NCBI GenBank assembly: GCA_032433765.1 | Contig: JAVIAB010000051.1 | Coordinates: 82,447,340 to 82,511,339, forward strand | Length of the DNA: 64,000 nucleotides | Direction of reading: 5' to 3' | From: Megaustenia siamemsis | Taxonomy: Eukaryota > Mollusca > Gastropoda > Stylommatophora > Ariophantidae | Shown: in pieces, positions 10,736-23,100 of the stretch | How positions within the stretch are numbered: the first letter of the stretch is position 1 | How the letters are laid out: each line of letters starts with the position of its first letter | Position numbers and translations under genes: made by a program | Notes under the pieces: model-generated | Told to the model about the DNA's origin: nothing | The model's input: only the letters and a program-made list of their open reading frames with translations | Databases searched by the model: none

Positions 10736-12340
10736 AGAAGTAAGTAATTCTGATATCATGGATTTGATTGAGAGAAAATATGACTCATCCCAACTCTAGA
10801 ATTTATGAAAAAACACTACTTTATTGTTGGAAAGAGATAGCTAAAAACATATCTTTTTATTTTTTGGAAAGAATTTATTAAAAGAAAAAAAATAACTTTT
10901 ATTATAAAAAAGTTTCGATAAGCATTGACTGAAAAACAATATTGCTTATTTAAAATTGGAAACATACTTTTCTTATTAGTGTTACATTCCTTCAGTTACA
11001 CTACAGCACTGTGGTATTGGTATTAGCCAATAATTAGACAATGGGGAAGCTGTCAAACTTCAATCGAGCCAGCAGGTCAGACTAGTATGTTAAACATCCT
11101 AAAACAATATATTTTTTGTAATGGTAAATTTATTCCAAATATTCTGGTTAACATCACACAAACTTTAAGGAATGTTAGACTAAATAAGGCTCATTTTCAT
11201 AAAGACAACAAGATAAATTTTCAAACAGAATGCATAGACTGTTTGCACACTACATGAACCAAAGATTCTAATATCAACAATATCAATTTGATTTTTTAAA
11301 GGATTGTAGGTGGCCTTGGTTTAAAATCTTTCATAGAACAAACCTATTGTTTCACATTTTATCTAAAAACAAACACAAAATTTGTTGAGATGGCAGCATA
11401 GAAGTGACTGCCTAAACCATCCTTCAACGACATTTTTTGGTCACTCAAATGTTCTGCTCAAAGTGAAGCGTATATATTATAGAGTTACATGAACAGTATA
11501 AGGGCACACATGTACATTAAATGTCAATTTCTACCATTTGACAATTATGATTACATGCATATTTATTAATGTCAATATAATGTCATGATTAAATTTAATA
11601 TTCTTACAATGATATAAGCATAAAATCAGGCATACATTTATTGAAAGATATATATAGTTACAAACAGGGCTACTTATTAGGAATTCTGATTTTTTTTTTT
11701 TTGTGAGCAAGCATTTTTCTTTAAAATGCTGTTGGAGTTTGTGGAGCTATTTTGTATATTTATTCTTTTCTCAATCCTTTCACACTTTATAGCACATTAA
11801 AAAATGAAGTTCTCTTGAAAAACCTCTGTGATATGCTTTATACCCAGTAATTTATGTCTCGTTTTTGAAATATGATTGACTTGACATGTATGTACATTAA
11901 ACAATGCAAAATCGTGATATTTAAAAGACTTACTTGCTAAAATAAATATTTCATTATATTAAAGAAAAAAAAGCAATAAATTTCACCCATATATCATTCT
12001 ATTTCTTTTATGGGTATTTTAAATATGCAATGGAACCACAGCACTTGCATAGCTAGAAACTTTGATGTAAGAAAGGGAGTGCTGAAACTGGTGCAATGGA
12101 TCTCTAGACCACTCAATTAAACAATTAACAGCCGACAATTCTGAAGAAGCTGACAGAAATTTGATGCAAGTTAACAAGTTGGACTGGGTTTCTTTGGTAG
12201 AGCCATGAATTAAATCACTGCAAAGCAGAAAAGTACTCTGCAAAAACCTCTAGTATGTTTGTTGTTTGTGTTCACCAGAAGACCAAAGAAATTTTCTCTT
12301 GCTCCTTTCTGCATCATCAGCCTTCATTAAAAGGATGCGA
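10736..12340. other. No gene seen
   Basis: AT-rich sequence without coding bias, splice-supported exon or recognised repeat. It includes several A/T homopolymers. Confidence 0.5.
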
Positions 12341-12344
12341 CTAT

Positions 12345-12540
12345 TGGGGGGCGGCAGGGGGAGTAGATGCATAGTGTTGTCATTTAATTTGCACCTTTTG
12401 GCTCAATGCATCCTTCTTCAGTATGGCATTTTTGAGTACCAAATTGCCATCCTTCTTAATCATGCTCAATTAACCAGACTAGATTTGTTCATCTGTTTCT
12501 TTGAGAAAGGAGATTGAAGCATTTAATTCTGTCCTCAAGT
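12345..12540 (-). mobile_element. SINE-3 tail, degenerate
   Basis: The minus strand has TTTGGTACTCAAAAATG and GGATGCATTGAGCCAAAAGG, parallel to the copy at 26530-26765 (CCTGGTACTAAAAAATG, GGATGTGTTGGGCC). No tRNA head is seen. Confidence 0.4.
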
Positions 12541-14832
12541 CTGTTTCTAAGACACAAATAAAAAAGGTCAATGATCAACCGGATACTTTGTTAATCACAG
12601 ATAAACAGGCCTCAAGATGTGCTGTGGTGGAGATGATAAACATGCAAAAAGACCAATGTCTTGAAGGCCCTCAATGACTGTATGTTGAATATCAACACAG
12701 TTATTCAAATGGACTCTTTTCTCTTCCAAAGAAAAAAAAGACACCAGAGAAAAGAGACTGGACCTCAAGACATAAAGCTGCCTTTTCATTCTACAGTTGG
12801 AACATCCAAAAATTGGCATCAGCCAAGAAAGAAGCTGCTCGCCAATTAAGTGCTGGGCAGTTACAGTCAAAGATTGACATTTACCTGTTTTCAATCATCT
12901 GTGGAGATTAAAAGGCCATATATATATATGTAAGAGGATACGGACTGCAAATAGGTTAAAATTTTAATCAAGAAGGAAAGATTACCTACAATGATAACCA
13001 ACAAGGGAATGCAAGGCACAACCAGAGAATACTGAAACTATCAGTGAACACACACAAACTTTGTGATATGCTAAAGAATGTGAGCTATGATGTCAACTCT
13101 AATAACAATAAATCATGAATGCAGGAGTAAAACCTGAATATCTCTAACACTCAAAATTTGAAGAGAGAGAGAGAGAATGTGTGAGATGTTATGTCTCCTC
13201 AGCTATTGCTTCATATTGCCACTAAAATATTACCTATCATAATAAAATTTGGCACTGAAAATAGAAAAAAAAGCAATTATTGCTAATGTCCTATGGGTTC
13301 CCAGTAATGTCACACTTGTGGATCAATTAAATGAAATGCATATTTTTTCCCTGAAGGCTTATTTTCATATCAGCACTTATACAGAGCAAGAAGTGGCTTA
13401 CTAACTGCATACTGGATTCATAGAAAAAGGATGTGAGTGTGGCATTGCTACTGGTGAACACCCTTCCAGCCAGTTAGACTTGTTGCCTGACTAGCAAAGT
13501 TAGGGAAGGTAATAAAAGCAAGAATGTGAGCTAACACTGCATTTTATAATTTTGTACTGTAATGTATAACATTTTACAGTCATAAAGCATTGTATCTTCT
13601 TTGTTCACTTATTAGTGCATTGCGTTGCATTCATCTTCAGCACACATTTGTTTGAGACTGCTTCCCTAGCCTTTGAATTTCCATGAACTTCTTACATGCC
13701 ATCAGTTGTTTGTAATCAGTGTACAGCATTATATGATATAAGGTCATCTATTATTTTTACCAAATATAAACTGTTATAATGTTTTCCTATTAATTTAAGG
13801 TGACAAAGTAGCTGCAAATTTGCTGAACTGCCAAGTCCAACAACAATGAAAAGTCATGGTTAGATGAAATCAATAATCAAGGGTTGACAACTGATTATCT
13901 GGTTGCCCTGTGGTCAAGGGTTTAAGATATATTTCATTCGAATAACAATTTAGTCCAAGAAATAAAAATAGCACACAATTTTATAATTTACTGACTTAAA
14001 TAGTCAAATTCAATTATCACCACAGAAATATGTCATTATTAGTCATATAAATATCATATACAAATATCATAGATATATTAATCATATTATTATGATTATC
14101 TGTCAGCAATAAACTAAAGCAAAACATTAGCTGGTACTCTGGCTTTCATGTGGCAAACGTCACAGAAAGAATTAATTAACTGAAACCATATTGTTGAATA
14201 ATGCACACATTCGCAAAAATGTCTAACTGATGTTAGCAACAAACAAAACAAAAAAAAAACAAAAACAAATTTTAAAAAATAGAAGGAAAGCAAAAATGCT
14301 AAATTACTGTATTGATATAAAATGGCACAGAGGGATATTGGTTTCCTTGTACAACTAAGTATTAAATGAAAACAAACACTATCACAAAGTACAGTTCATA
14401 AAGCAAAACAGAACTCACAACAAATACAAGAATATGTGGCCATATATGGGTACACATGATAATATGTGTATATCATAATAATAAAGTGAAGTTTATGGCA
14501 GTTCATTAGCATTTTTTTAAATAAATTGTCAAAAAATAATGAAAGTTACCAGCAGTAGCACAAGCTCCAAGATCTGGATGTACATCCTACATATTTGTTG
14601 CACTGTAACTTGAATGTTTTTACACAGAAAGAATTGTTGGCCTTATGTTATGATTCTCTAACTTAGAGGACTGGGATGTCCTGTTCTTTTTGTCTGACAT
14701 CTACTCTTGCATATCTGTCCAGCTTACTGGAAACTGCCAAGAGTGAAACTCTCATTAGCATGACTTCAAGAATGGTTAAAGTCTACAAGAACCACAAGGT
14801 AAAGCCCATTTAAAATCAGGATTAGGGTGATT
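12541..14832. other. No gene seen
   Basis: AT-rich, with a short (GA)n at ~13161 and (TA)n at ~12920. No frame here shows a motif or splice logic that I can support. Confidence 0.5.
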
Positions 14833-14847
14833 CAGAGAATAGATTGG

Positions 14848-15106
14848 GAGCCGCGATAGCTCAGTGGTTAGTAAAATGGACTACAAAGAACAAGGGGTAG
14901 GATTCGATCCGAACCGACGGCCTCCGGGTTCACCCAGCCTTTAATGTGTACCAGATTTTTTTTCTGGAAAAGTGAAGAGGCACGGGCGTAATACCAACCA
15001 CATTACCCCAAAAATCATGTGCCGAAGGTCTGTAAAATTTATGATCACTACCACCATATTCCCTATATGCCACTTGGCGTGACGGGAGTACTTTACTTTT
15101 TTTTTA
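14848..15106 (+). mobile_element. SINE-1 copy with 15-bp target duplication
   Basis: tRNA-like head AGCCGCGATAGCTCAGTGG (box A) and GATTCGATCC (box B), then a conserved body (GTTCACCCAGCCTTTAATG, TTTTCTGG, ATTACCCCAAAAATCATG) and a tail TATGCCACTTGGCGTGACGG plus TACTTTAC(T)n. Flanked by CAGAGRATAGATTGG at 14833-14847 and 15107-15121 (one mismatch). Confidence 0.92.
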
Positions 15107-15121
15107 CAGAGGATAGATTGG

Positions 15122-16464
15122 AAATGTTTATAACCAGCAGAAATTATCAGCATGCACACTATGTCTCAACAAAAAGGAATGACTGAACACCTATAAAGCT
15201 GTCTTGAGTGCAGTGTGGTTGATTATATTAATCTGAGAAGACACCTAAGGTGGAAGAAATTTTTGCTCTCCTAGAAGATGCTACGTAGGATGTCAATCAT
15301 TGACTGCTTCGACAGGGGCATAATGAAAAATATTATAAGTTAAAATTAGAAAATATAAGTCAGCATTTTCTTGGTCATGATAGAAACATATAAGTTACTT
15401 ACAAAGTTCAATAAAAGAAACATTATTTCTGTCAAAGCTGCATTGTAAGGAGAGTAAAAAATATTCCAAATTCTGTAAATATTTAGCATCAATATTTGTT
15501 TTAACAATATCCATCATCATCACTATATAAATATCATAACATTTAATCGCAATTATTCAATATATTGGCAAAGATTAATACATTATTCCTTTTACTAAAA
15601 TACCTACTGGTGGCTGAAAAAAAAATTATATTTCACAAAAAATATACTTCAAATACTTTTAACATAGCTTTGTCATAAGCTAGCGACACCACCCATCCAC
15701 AACCACTTAATTAGTCAATTAAGATTTCATCAAAAATTGTCTGAGAAGACCCATATCTTGTATCTGTGCCTCATTGTATTAAGCTTGCAAATAAATCCTA
15801 TAAGTTGAGGAGACAATACGCCATTAAGGTCTCCCATGACAAGAAGATCTGGGCAGATATTAGACTAAATGAGGGCCCATATAATTTATGTCAATTACAT
15901 TATAGGAGAAAACATTTCAGTTGTAAACCTTAAGCAGATGGAGCTTGCAAAACTAGAAAGCCACATCAATTAGGGGCAGGAAAACTTCACAAGTTTGATG
16001 TTATATCAGTAATCCTTGTATGTTAAAGAAATCATAATGAAAAAAAAAAGTCAGATGGTAGACAGAAGTACTGAACTGGTTGGTGTATTATATTGTCCAG
16101 CAGGGCTTAGATACATTGAATAAAAATGGCAGTGCTAAATGCCATTTAACATGTATTTGTGATGAGACTTTCAGCAACACTTTGTTTTTGCTAACTAAAA
16201 TATATTTTCTATAACATGAATATGCACTTATATATATAAAAATATAACATAACTGATTCCATTTCAGATGCATGGTTGTTTCCTACATATAAATTGTTAA
16301 GATTAGCTCATTGGCAACTGTATGTTTTTACCTTGAAGTGATGTCATTAGCTCGGCAGCAATTCTGAAAAAGGATGACATATGTGGTTTATTTGATGGAA
16401 TGGCCTCTTAAACTATATACTCTAATTTCACCAAACTCTTATATCAACTAATGCAAAACATAGG
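15122..16464. other. No gene seen
   Basis: AT-rich sequence with no recognised repeat or exon. Confidence 0.45.
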
Positions 16465-16478
16465 TTGGCCTTCCCAAT

Positions 16479-17250
16479 CTTCTTTTCTTTTCTCTCTCTC
16501 ACTGAGACCGAAAAGGTGTCGTGGTTATAGCATTTGTCGTTCTTGAGCTGTTCGAACTGTCTGAATTAGTGATTTTCCTTTGTTATTACATGTATCTATC
16601 ACTGCATCTATCCCTTTTCTTCTAGGTCTTCCTCTTGGTCTTTTTCCATGCATTCTCGAGAAGAACGCCATTGATGGTGATTGGTGAGGATTCATTCTGA
16701 CCAGGTGGCCAAACCATTTAAGTTGTTGTTGTTCTATATATTCTTGGCAGGGTTTTATTCCTACCATTTTTCTTATGGTTTCATTTGGTACTCTATCTCT
16801 TCTTGTGTTGTCTGTTACTTTTCTCAGGCATCGCATCACACATGTATTAATCTTTCTTAAATGTGATTTAGAAAGGGTCCATGTTTGACTTTCATAGCAC
16901 AAAGTTGGTATGAAAATGCTATTTATCATTTGTTGTTTAGCTGCTATAGAAATTTTTGGATGTCTTAACAATGGTGAAAGCTGGTATGTGACAGCATTTG
17001 CTTTTTGTATTCTCATGTCAATTTCTCTGTCTAGTTTTCCATCTTCTGTAAACATTGTGCCCAAATACTTGAATTCCTCTACTTGTTTTATTTCTTTATC
17101 TTTGATCTTAATGTTTAGTGGGTGTCTTAATTTGCTTATTCTCATAGTCTCTGTTTTTGCTGTGTTAATTTTCATACTGTAGTTTATACAACTTTTATCT
17201 AGAGACGTTATATTCTGTTGTAGCAGGTTTTCATCCTCATATGTTAGGCA
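16479..17250 (-). mobile_element. LINE-C fragment, 5'-truncated, with target duplication
   Basis: An open minus-strand frame of about 240 codons covers the RT C-terminal part: TYEDENLLQQN, MKINTAKTETM, EEFKYLGTMFTEDGK, CYESQTWTLSKS, CLRKVTDNTRRDRV, LKWFGHLVRM and KRPRGRPRR. Flanked by TTGGYCTTCCCAAT at 16465-16478 and 17251-17264 (one mismatch). The open frame suggests a fairly recent insertion. Confidence 0.88.
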
Positions 17251-17264
17251 TTGGTCTTCCCAAT

Positions 17265-17799
17265 ACCTGTATGAAATATTACAGTGTAGATACAATAACA
17301 GATGCTTGCTTAGTTATTGATCCAACTGCCTGTAGGCTCTGGTCATTAGCCCAAAACCATGTACAGGTATCCACAAACAAAAGAGAACAAGATTATTATG
17401 CTACAACATTAAATGGGATAAGAACAAGAATCTACTGCAAGGCTTTGCATCAAGGAACAGAACTGAACTCACCTTATCATGGTCTAATTAAAAAAAAAAT
17501 AATAATAATAAACAGCAAAAGTATGTGAAATTGTGAAAAAAACAACTGATAACGTGTCATCTCTAACATGAGACAGATTATAACCAAAAACTAATTCACC
17601 TTTTTAAAATGTTTCCATAATACATTAAATATTTAAAAGATAATAATACTAATAATAATTGAGATATGAAAAATGTCCATACAGAAAGATGCACTAAGCT
17701 GTATCTACTGTATGCAAGCTGGCAGTTGCAACCTTTGGATAATAACGGCTTCACCTGCCCCTAGAATTGAGATTCAAAATATAATAAAGTCATCATGTT
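17265..17799. other. No gene seen
   Basis: AT-rich; short open frames have no recognised motif. Confidence 0.45.
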
Positions 17800-17803
17800 T
17801 TAA

Positions 17804-18727
17804 CCCTAGTTTACGATACCTATATGTGAGTCACATTTTCACAATAATCGTAAAAATTACTACCACTTAATCGCTACATTTGGAGTTTGGAAAATAAGCT
17901 TTTCTTTGAAGCTTTGTTACACAGCTGCGTGTTTACCCAAGCAGAGACATGGGAATTGGATTCTGTAATAATTTTCTGGGTTATGTTAGATTTATGGCCT
18001 GAAATGTGACTCCATCGCGCCATACTGGAGGTGTTACTTTGTCTTTTTACATGACTTCCGTTAAGTCCATCGATCCAGCTGTATGTTCGGTTCTCTCTAA
18101 GCATTGTTTGCTGTCTATACTGTGTTACAAAGGTTTGTTTGATGTCTTTCCGATGGTCAAGGAGATTTTCCCCATCATTAGAAAAAAAGTTAGGAATAAC
18201 CCCCGCCATAGAATATATAGAGAAACAACAGATAAAATGGTTTGGCCACGTGACAAGGCAGCGAGATCAAAACACAAAACAACAAGCCTTCAATAAATGT
18301 TGCGAGCACACCAGACCCAAGGGTCGACCATGAAAAAGAAGGATTGAGGGAATATTAGAAACACTAGGAAACATAACAGCAGCAGGGGCGAACAGAAGAG
18401 CAAAAGATCACAAATTGTATCTCCCCTCAAGAGATACAATTGGCAAATGAGGAAGGAAAGAAGGTAAGCAAAAAATAATAATTTCTTGAAAAATTAGCAC
18501 AATTTGAAAAAAAAAAACCAGCCCTTTTAGTACAATACCATGGTACTTTTTACGCTGCGCTCTTTGGTGTCTGATCCAACATCAAAGGAAACAAATCCAA
18601 CACTCAGGGGTCACGGAAGTAGTAATTAGGAAGGTATAAGGAGGGTGCTGGGTAAACGTTGAAAACTGTCAAATTTCAAGAATTTGTTATGAGGTGGTAA
18701 TTTTTATGAAGGTATCATAATTTAGGG
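17804..18727. mobile_element. piggyBac-like MITE carrying a nested LINE piece
   Basis: Ends are TTAA-CCCTAGTTTACGATACCT on the left (TTAA 17800-17803) and AGGTATCATAATTTAGGG-TTAA on the right (TTAA 18728-18731), i.e. ~18-bp imperfect inverted termini inside TTAA duplications, as for piggyBac. The left ~330 bp is homologous to the element at 20825-21275. No transposase is encoded. Confidence 0.65.
18180..18475 (+). mobile_element. LINE-C-related fragment inside the MITE
   Basis: Reads AIEYIEKQQIKWFGHVTRQRD...TRPKGRP, stop, KRRIEGILETLGNIT..ANRRAKDHKLYLPS. This is the RT tail of a LINE related to LINE-C. It has an in-frame TGA after the GRP motif. Confidence 0.7.
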
Positions 18728-19110
18728 TTAATACCATTTTAATACTTGAGTTTACTTGTCTTTATAATGTTGCTTGAAAAATCTTACTGAGTATATTAAC
18801 ACATAACATAACATGGACATCAAATGTTTCGTCAAAGATACATATGCACAATCTTACTATTAGTAACAATTGTGTATAAATGTATATAGAAATGTCTAAT
18901 CAAAGTCCTCTTCTAGGTGACATCATGCCACAGCAGTCTGAGCATTATCTCATGGAAGCTATGTACTGAACAAAACTAATAGTTTAACTACGACCTTGAA
19001 GAAAACTAATAGTTTTACCATGACCTTAAAGAAAACTAAACTACATCAAAGTGAAGGTGTCATGTTTAAAGGAAAAATGATGTCTGACTCAGTTAAAGAA
19101 AATAGTTGTA

Positions 19111-19354
19111 AAAAAAAAAAAAAAAAATCTTTACGACACATAGTACCATTGCTGGTGTATGTTGGGGGGGGGGGGGGCAATGATAGAACCAGAGGGATAA
19201 AGGCCGCTTGGTCAAGCAGTCGCCACGACGTGTGCGTTTTATTTCACCCCCGATAGAAAAAAACCTTTCTGTCTACCGCAGGCTTTGAACACCGAACGTC
19301 AGCTTTTCAGCCAGCAGAACAGTGGTTTTAGCCGCACGGCCACGTGCACCTCCT
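19111..19354 (-). mobile_element. SINE-2 copy with 13-bp target duplication
   Basis: A tRNA-like head on the minus strand (GTGCACGTGGCCGTGCGGCT, box B GGTGTTCAAAGCC). The tail reads GGCGACTGCTTGACCAAG, CCTTTATCCCTCTGGTTCTAT and TACACCAGCAATGGTACTATG and ends in a T-run. Flanked by GAAAATAGTTGTA at 19098-19110 and 19355-19367 (exact). A C-run is expanded in the middle. Confidence 0.88.
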
Positions 19355-19746
19355 GAAAATAGTTGTAAAATAACAAAATATAAAGAATGGTACTAGACTC
19401 AATAAACTTGACCACCATCAACCTTTCAGCATTTTGTGGTGCACAGCTCTGCAAACAAACCTATTCCGATTATATCTGTCTTGGGCTAACCTTTCCAGTT
19501 ATAATTTATCTTTTTCTTGTATATGTTTCTACCGCTGTTTTCCATGAATGAATCAATTCAATGCTACATTCTAAAAAAATGTTTTTTTTTAAAACTACAA
19601 ATGAACTCCACAAATGTATTTTCCCCATTGTTTTTGTACACTTAGATGTCAAGAATTTACTTTGTGTAAAATAAAAATTGAACATGTATATCTCCCCAAT
19701 TATGAGCATTTTTGAAAGTATTTCAAAACCAATACTTTAGTTGAAA

Positions 19747-19778
<32 letters not shown>

Positions 19779-19930
19779 CAGAATGAAACATCATTTCTTT
19801 GTGCTTGCTTCTGGTTGAAATTCCAAAGAATTAAAACGAAAAAGTCCAGATATAGTGAAATAATAAAGCTACAGCATTTTAAGATAAACAAAAAGATGTA
19901 AATACAATGTAGTGTTGTGTCAATTAGTGA

Positions 19931-20181
19931 TTATGCAAGTTTGGCTAATTCTTTTTCTCCTGGGAAATACCAGTAAGTGCCCTTGACATTCTGAGTTAAC
20001 CTCATTATGTCATCACTAAGGCCATCACCACTGGCTCCAACCATTCTCTCCAACATATACTCAAAGTTGCGCGGGCTTGCTGCATAGCCAATAAAGAAAA
20101 GTCCAGCTTGGCCTGTCACTGTTCCAAAAGGCATTGATTGCCTAACGATTTCAAAAGGTTTTGCTTGTTGGAAGCCAGCGC
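19931..20181 (-). CDS. DyP peroxidase exon 9 (C-terminus and stop)
   Basis: Acceptor AACACAG, then the completed Gly and AGFQQAKPFEIVRQSMPFG, through GQAGLFFIGYAASPRNFEY and ...KGTYWYFPGEK, to TAA at 19931-19933. The RQSMPFG strand carries the conserved distal Arg, and the GL.F..Y......FE element is the classic DyP C-terminal strand/helix. I see no clear AATAAA downstream on the minus strand. Confidence 0.93.
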
Positions 20182-23100
20182 CTGTGTTTGAAGATAACAA
20201 ATAAATATTTATTACTATAAGGAAACCCAAGTCAAAAGACAAATATAAATTGGTACAGAAACACAGGTATATAAGCAACGCTCAGAAAAATCAACAGAAA
20301 TTATCTTTACAACATTTATCCCAGTTCTAGGGTCTGCCAGGGGGCTAAATAAATTGATCACATAAGTAAAATGAAAACTCATAGAAAAACTCATTTGTCC
20401 AGTGATGAAAGACAATCTTTTTTGGTACAAAGCTGTGATATTTATCCCAATTTGTTGCATTTCATACAGCTTTTATATTGTGGTTAGGAAATTATAATAT
20501 AAAGACATGTAAAAAGAATATTGGTTTTGAATAAATAAATCTGAGTAAATCAGTGGAAAAAAAAAAGAAAATAAAACTTACTCAAGATATAAGTTAAAAA
20601 AAGAATAAAATAAAACTTAAGTCTAGAATCAGTAAAATAATCAAAAATAAGAAAGAAAATAAAACTTAGTCAATATATAGGTAAAAAAATAAAATAAAAT
20701 AAAATTTAGTCATGATATAGCATGGGGCATTGTTACCAAACTTTTAGCTTTGTTCCTTGTTTGAGTGTCTTTACGGCAGTGCACAGATGATCAAAGAACA
20801 TCATTATATCTCAGATGTTTTTAACTCTTAATTATGATACCTATCTGTAACTCTCCCAGTTATTATACTGAGGTAATAATTACTACCACTTAAATGCAAC
20901 ATTAGGTGCTATAAAAAATAGCAATTTCTCTGAACTCTTGAAAGTCCTGAGTGTTCACACTAAGCGAAACACGGGGACATGAAATTCCTGCCTCGGGTTG
21001 ATTTATGACCTGAGTTTCACCTCATGGACCGGACGTGTTACAATATCTATCGGTATGGTCGACATAAGTCTGTCAGTATGTTCGGCAACCGCATAGCATT
21101 ATTTGCTGCATTTCTCGAGTCACAAACGGTTGTTTGATGTCTGACCGGGATTTTTTCCAGCAAAAAAAATAAAATGAAAAATGGCCAATTAGTGATTTTT
21201 TTATTTTTTGCATTAAACGATGTATCTCATGATCTCAGAAAACAGTAAATTTTACTAAGGTATCGTAATCTAAGGTTAAAATACATCTTCTGCAAGCACT
21301 TAAAACAGAATTTAGTTATATTAATTTGACAATTTTAAATTCTTTTAAATATTCTCTCTTATAACATAAAATAGTAATAATTTATAATGGCATTTTTAGA
21401 GAGTAGCTGATCTGTAATTTTGGTGCACGTGCACAATTAACACAATCTAGATATCTAGTATTCCTACTGTGTTATTGGAAAAAAGAATTAATGCCTTAAA
21501 AATATAACTATGTGTCGGATACACATTTGAAATATAAATTAAATGTGTTAAAATGTAAATTAGTTGCGACCTATAGTTATTCTATTGACCTTTCGAGCCG
21601 TAACCGGCCCATAGGGCGTAGACCAAGATACACCTTCTCCTATATGAATTTTTGTTCTAGCAGTTTTCTTTTAAAGATATTTTATCAAATCTCGCCATCT
21701 GTCTCTGTTCTGTGCAAGCAGTTCTATCTCATTGAGGGAGCCGATTCCTGCTGCTCTTGCCTCTCTCATCAATGTTCTTCTCAGTGTCTCCCTGGGTCTT
21801 CCTCTTTTTCTTTTACCTGTTGTTTCCCATATGAGGGCTTGCTTTGCTATTCGATTATTATCTCTTCTCATCACATGTCCAACGTATGACCATCGTCTTT
21901 TCTTTATTACTGAAGATATTAGTGGTTGATTGGCGATTTCTCTAATTTCCTCGTTTGTTTTGAATTCGTTCCATTCTATACCAAGTATTTTCCTTAGACA
22001 TTTATTTTCGAATGCGTTCAACTTTGTTTCTATATCTCTTGTTGTTTTCCAGCTTTCACACGCATACGTAAGGGTTGATAGTACATTTGATTTGAATAGC
22101 CTAAGTTTTGTGTTTGTGCTAATGAGTTTTGATTTCCACAACTTTTCAAGGCTTCTGAAAGACATTGCTGCTTTAGCCAGTCTGATTCTAATTTCTTTGC
22201 TCGTATCCCCTTCTCGATCAATGTGACTTCCAAGATAGATAAAGTGATCGATCTCTTCTACTGGTTTGTTTTCCATGTATATTTTGTCACTTGTTGGAAT
22301 TAAACTTTTCATGACTTTAGTCTTTTCATGATTGACCTCAAGCCCAATTTTGCTGGCTATTGATGATAGTTCATTTGTGTTTTCCTGCATCGTTTTTATC
22401 TGACTGCTGATGAAAACTATGTCATCAGCAAAGTCGAGGTCCTCCAAATGGTCTCCTTGTATCCATTCGATGCCTTTATTACCAGTGCAGCATTTCTTCA
22501 TTATGAAGTCCATAACAATTCCAAATAACAAGGGCGATAAAATACATCCTTGTTTAACCCCAGTTTCTATTGGGAAACATTCGCTCAGTCCTTCCTCTGT
22601 TCGAACTGCACATGTGTAACCATCATACATGTCTTTGATAATATTTATGATTTTTGATGGTAAACCATATTGCTTCAGAATTTTCCACAAAGAATCTCTA
22701 TGAATACTATCAAATGCTTTTTGAAGTCGATGAAGTTAAGTACAAAAGGTTTTTGCTTTTCAATGTGTTCCTCCAATATAAGTCGTAGAGTGAAAATGTG
22801 GTCAAGACAGCTTCTCCCTTTTCTAAACCCAGCCTGTTCTTCACGCATTACTGTATCTATTGAATCCTTTATTCTATTTAGGATGATTTTACAGAATAAC
22901 TTTGAGGCAACTGACAAAAGTGTCACGCCTCTCCAGTTGTTACAATCTCTAAGATTGCCCTTTTTGGGATCTTAACAATGATTCCTTTTTTCCATTTATG
23001 AGGCGTCTTCTCTGTTTTCCAAATGATGTTGAACATTTTTTGGAGATGTATTAAATTATGGCTATCAATTGCCTTGAGGATCTCAGCTGTTAACTTATCC

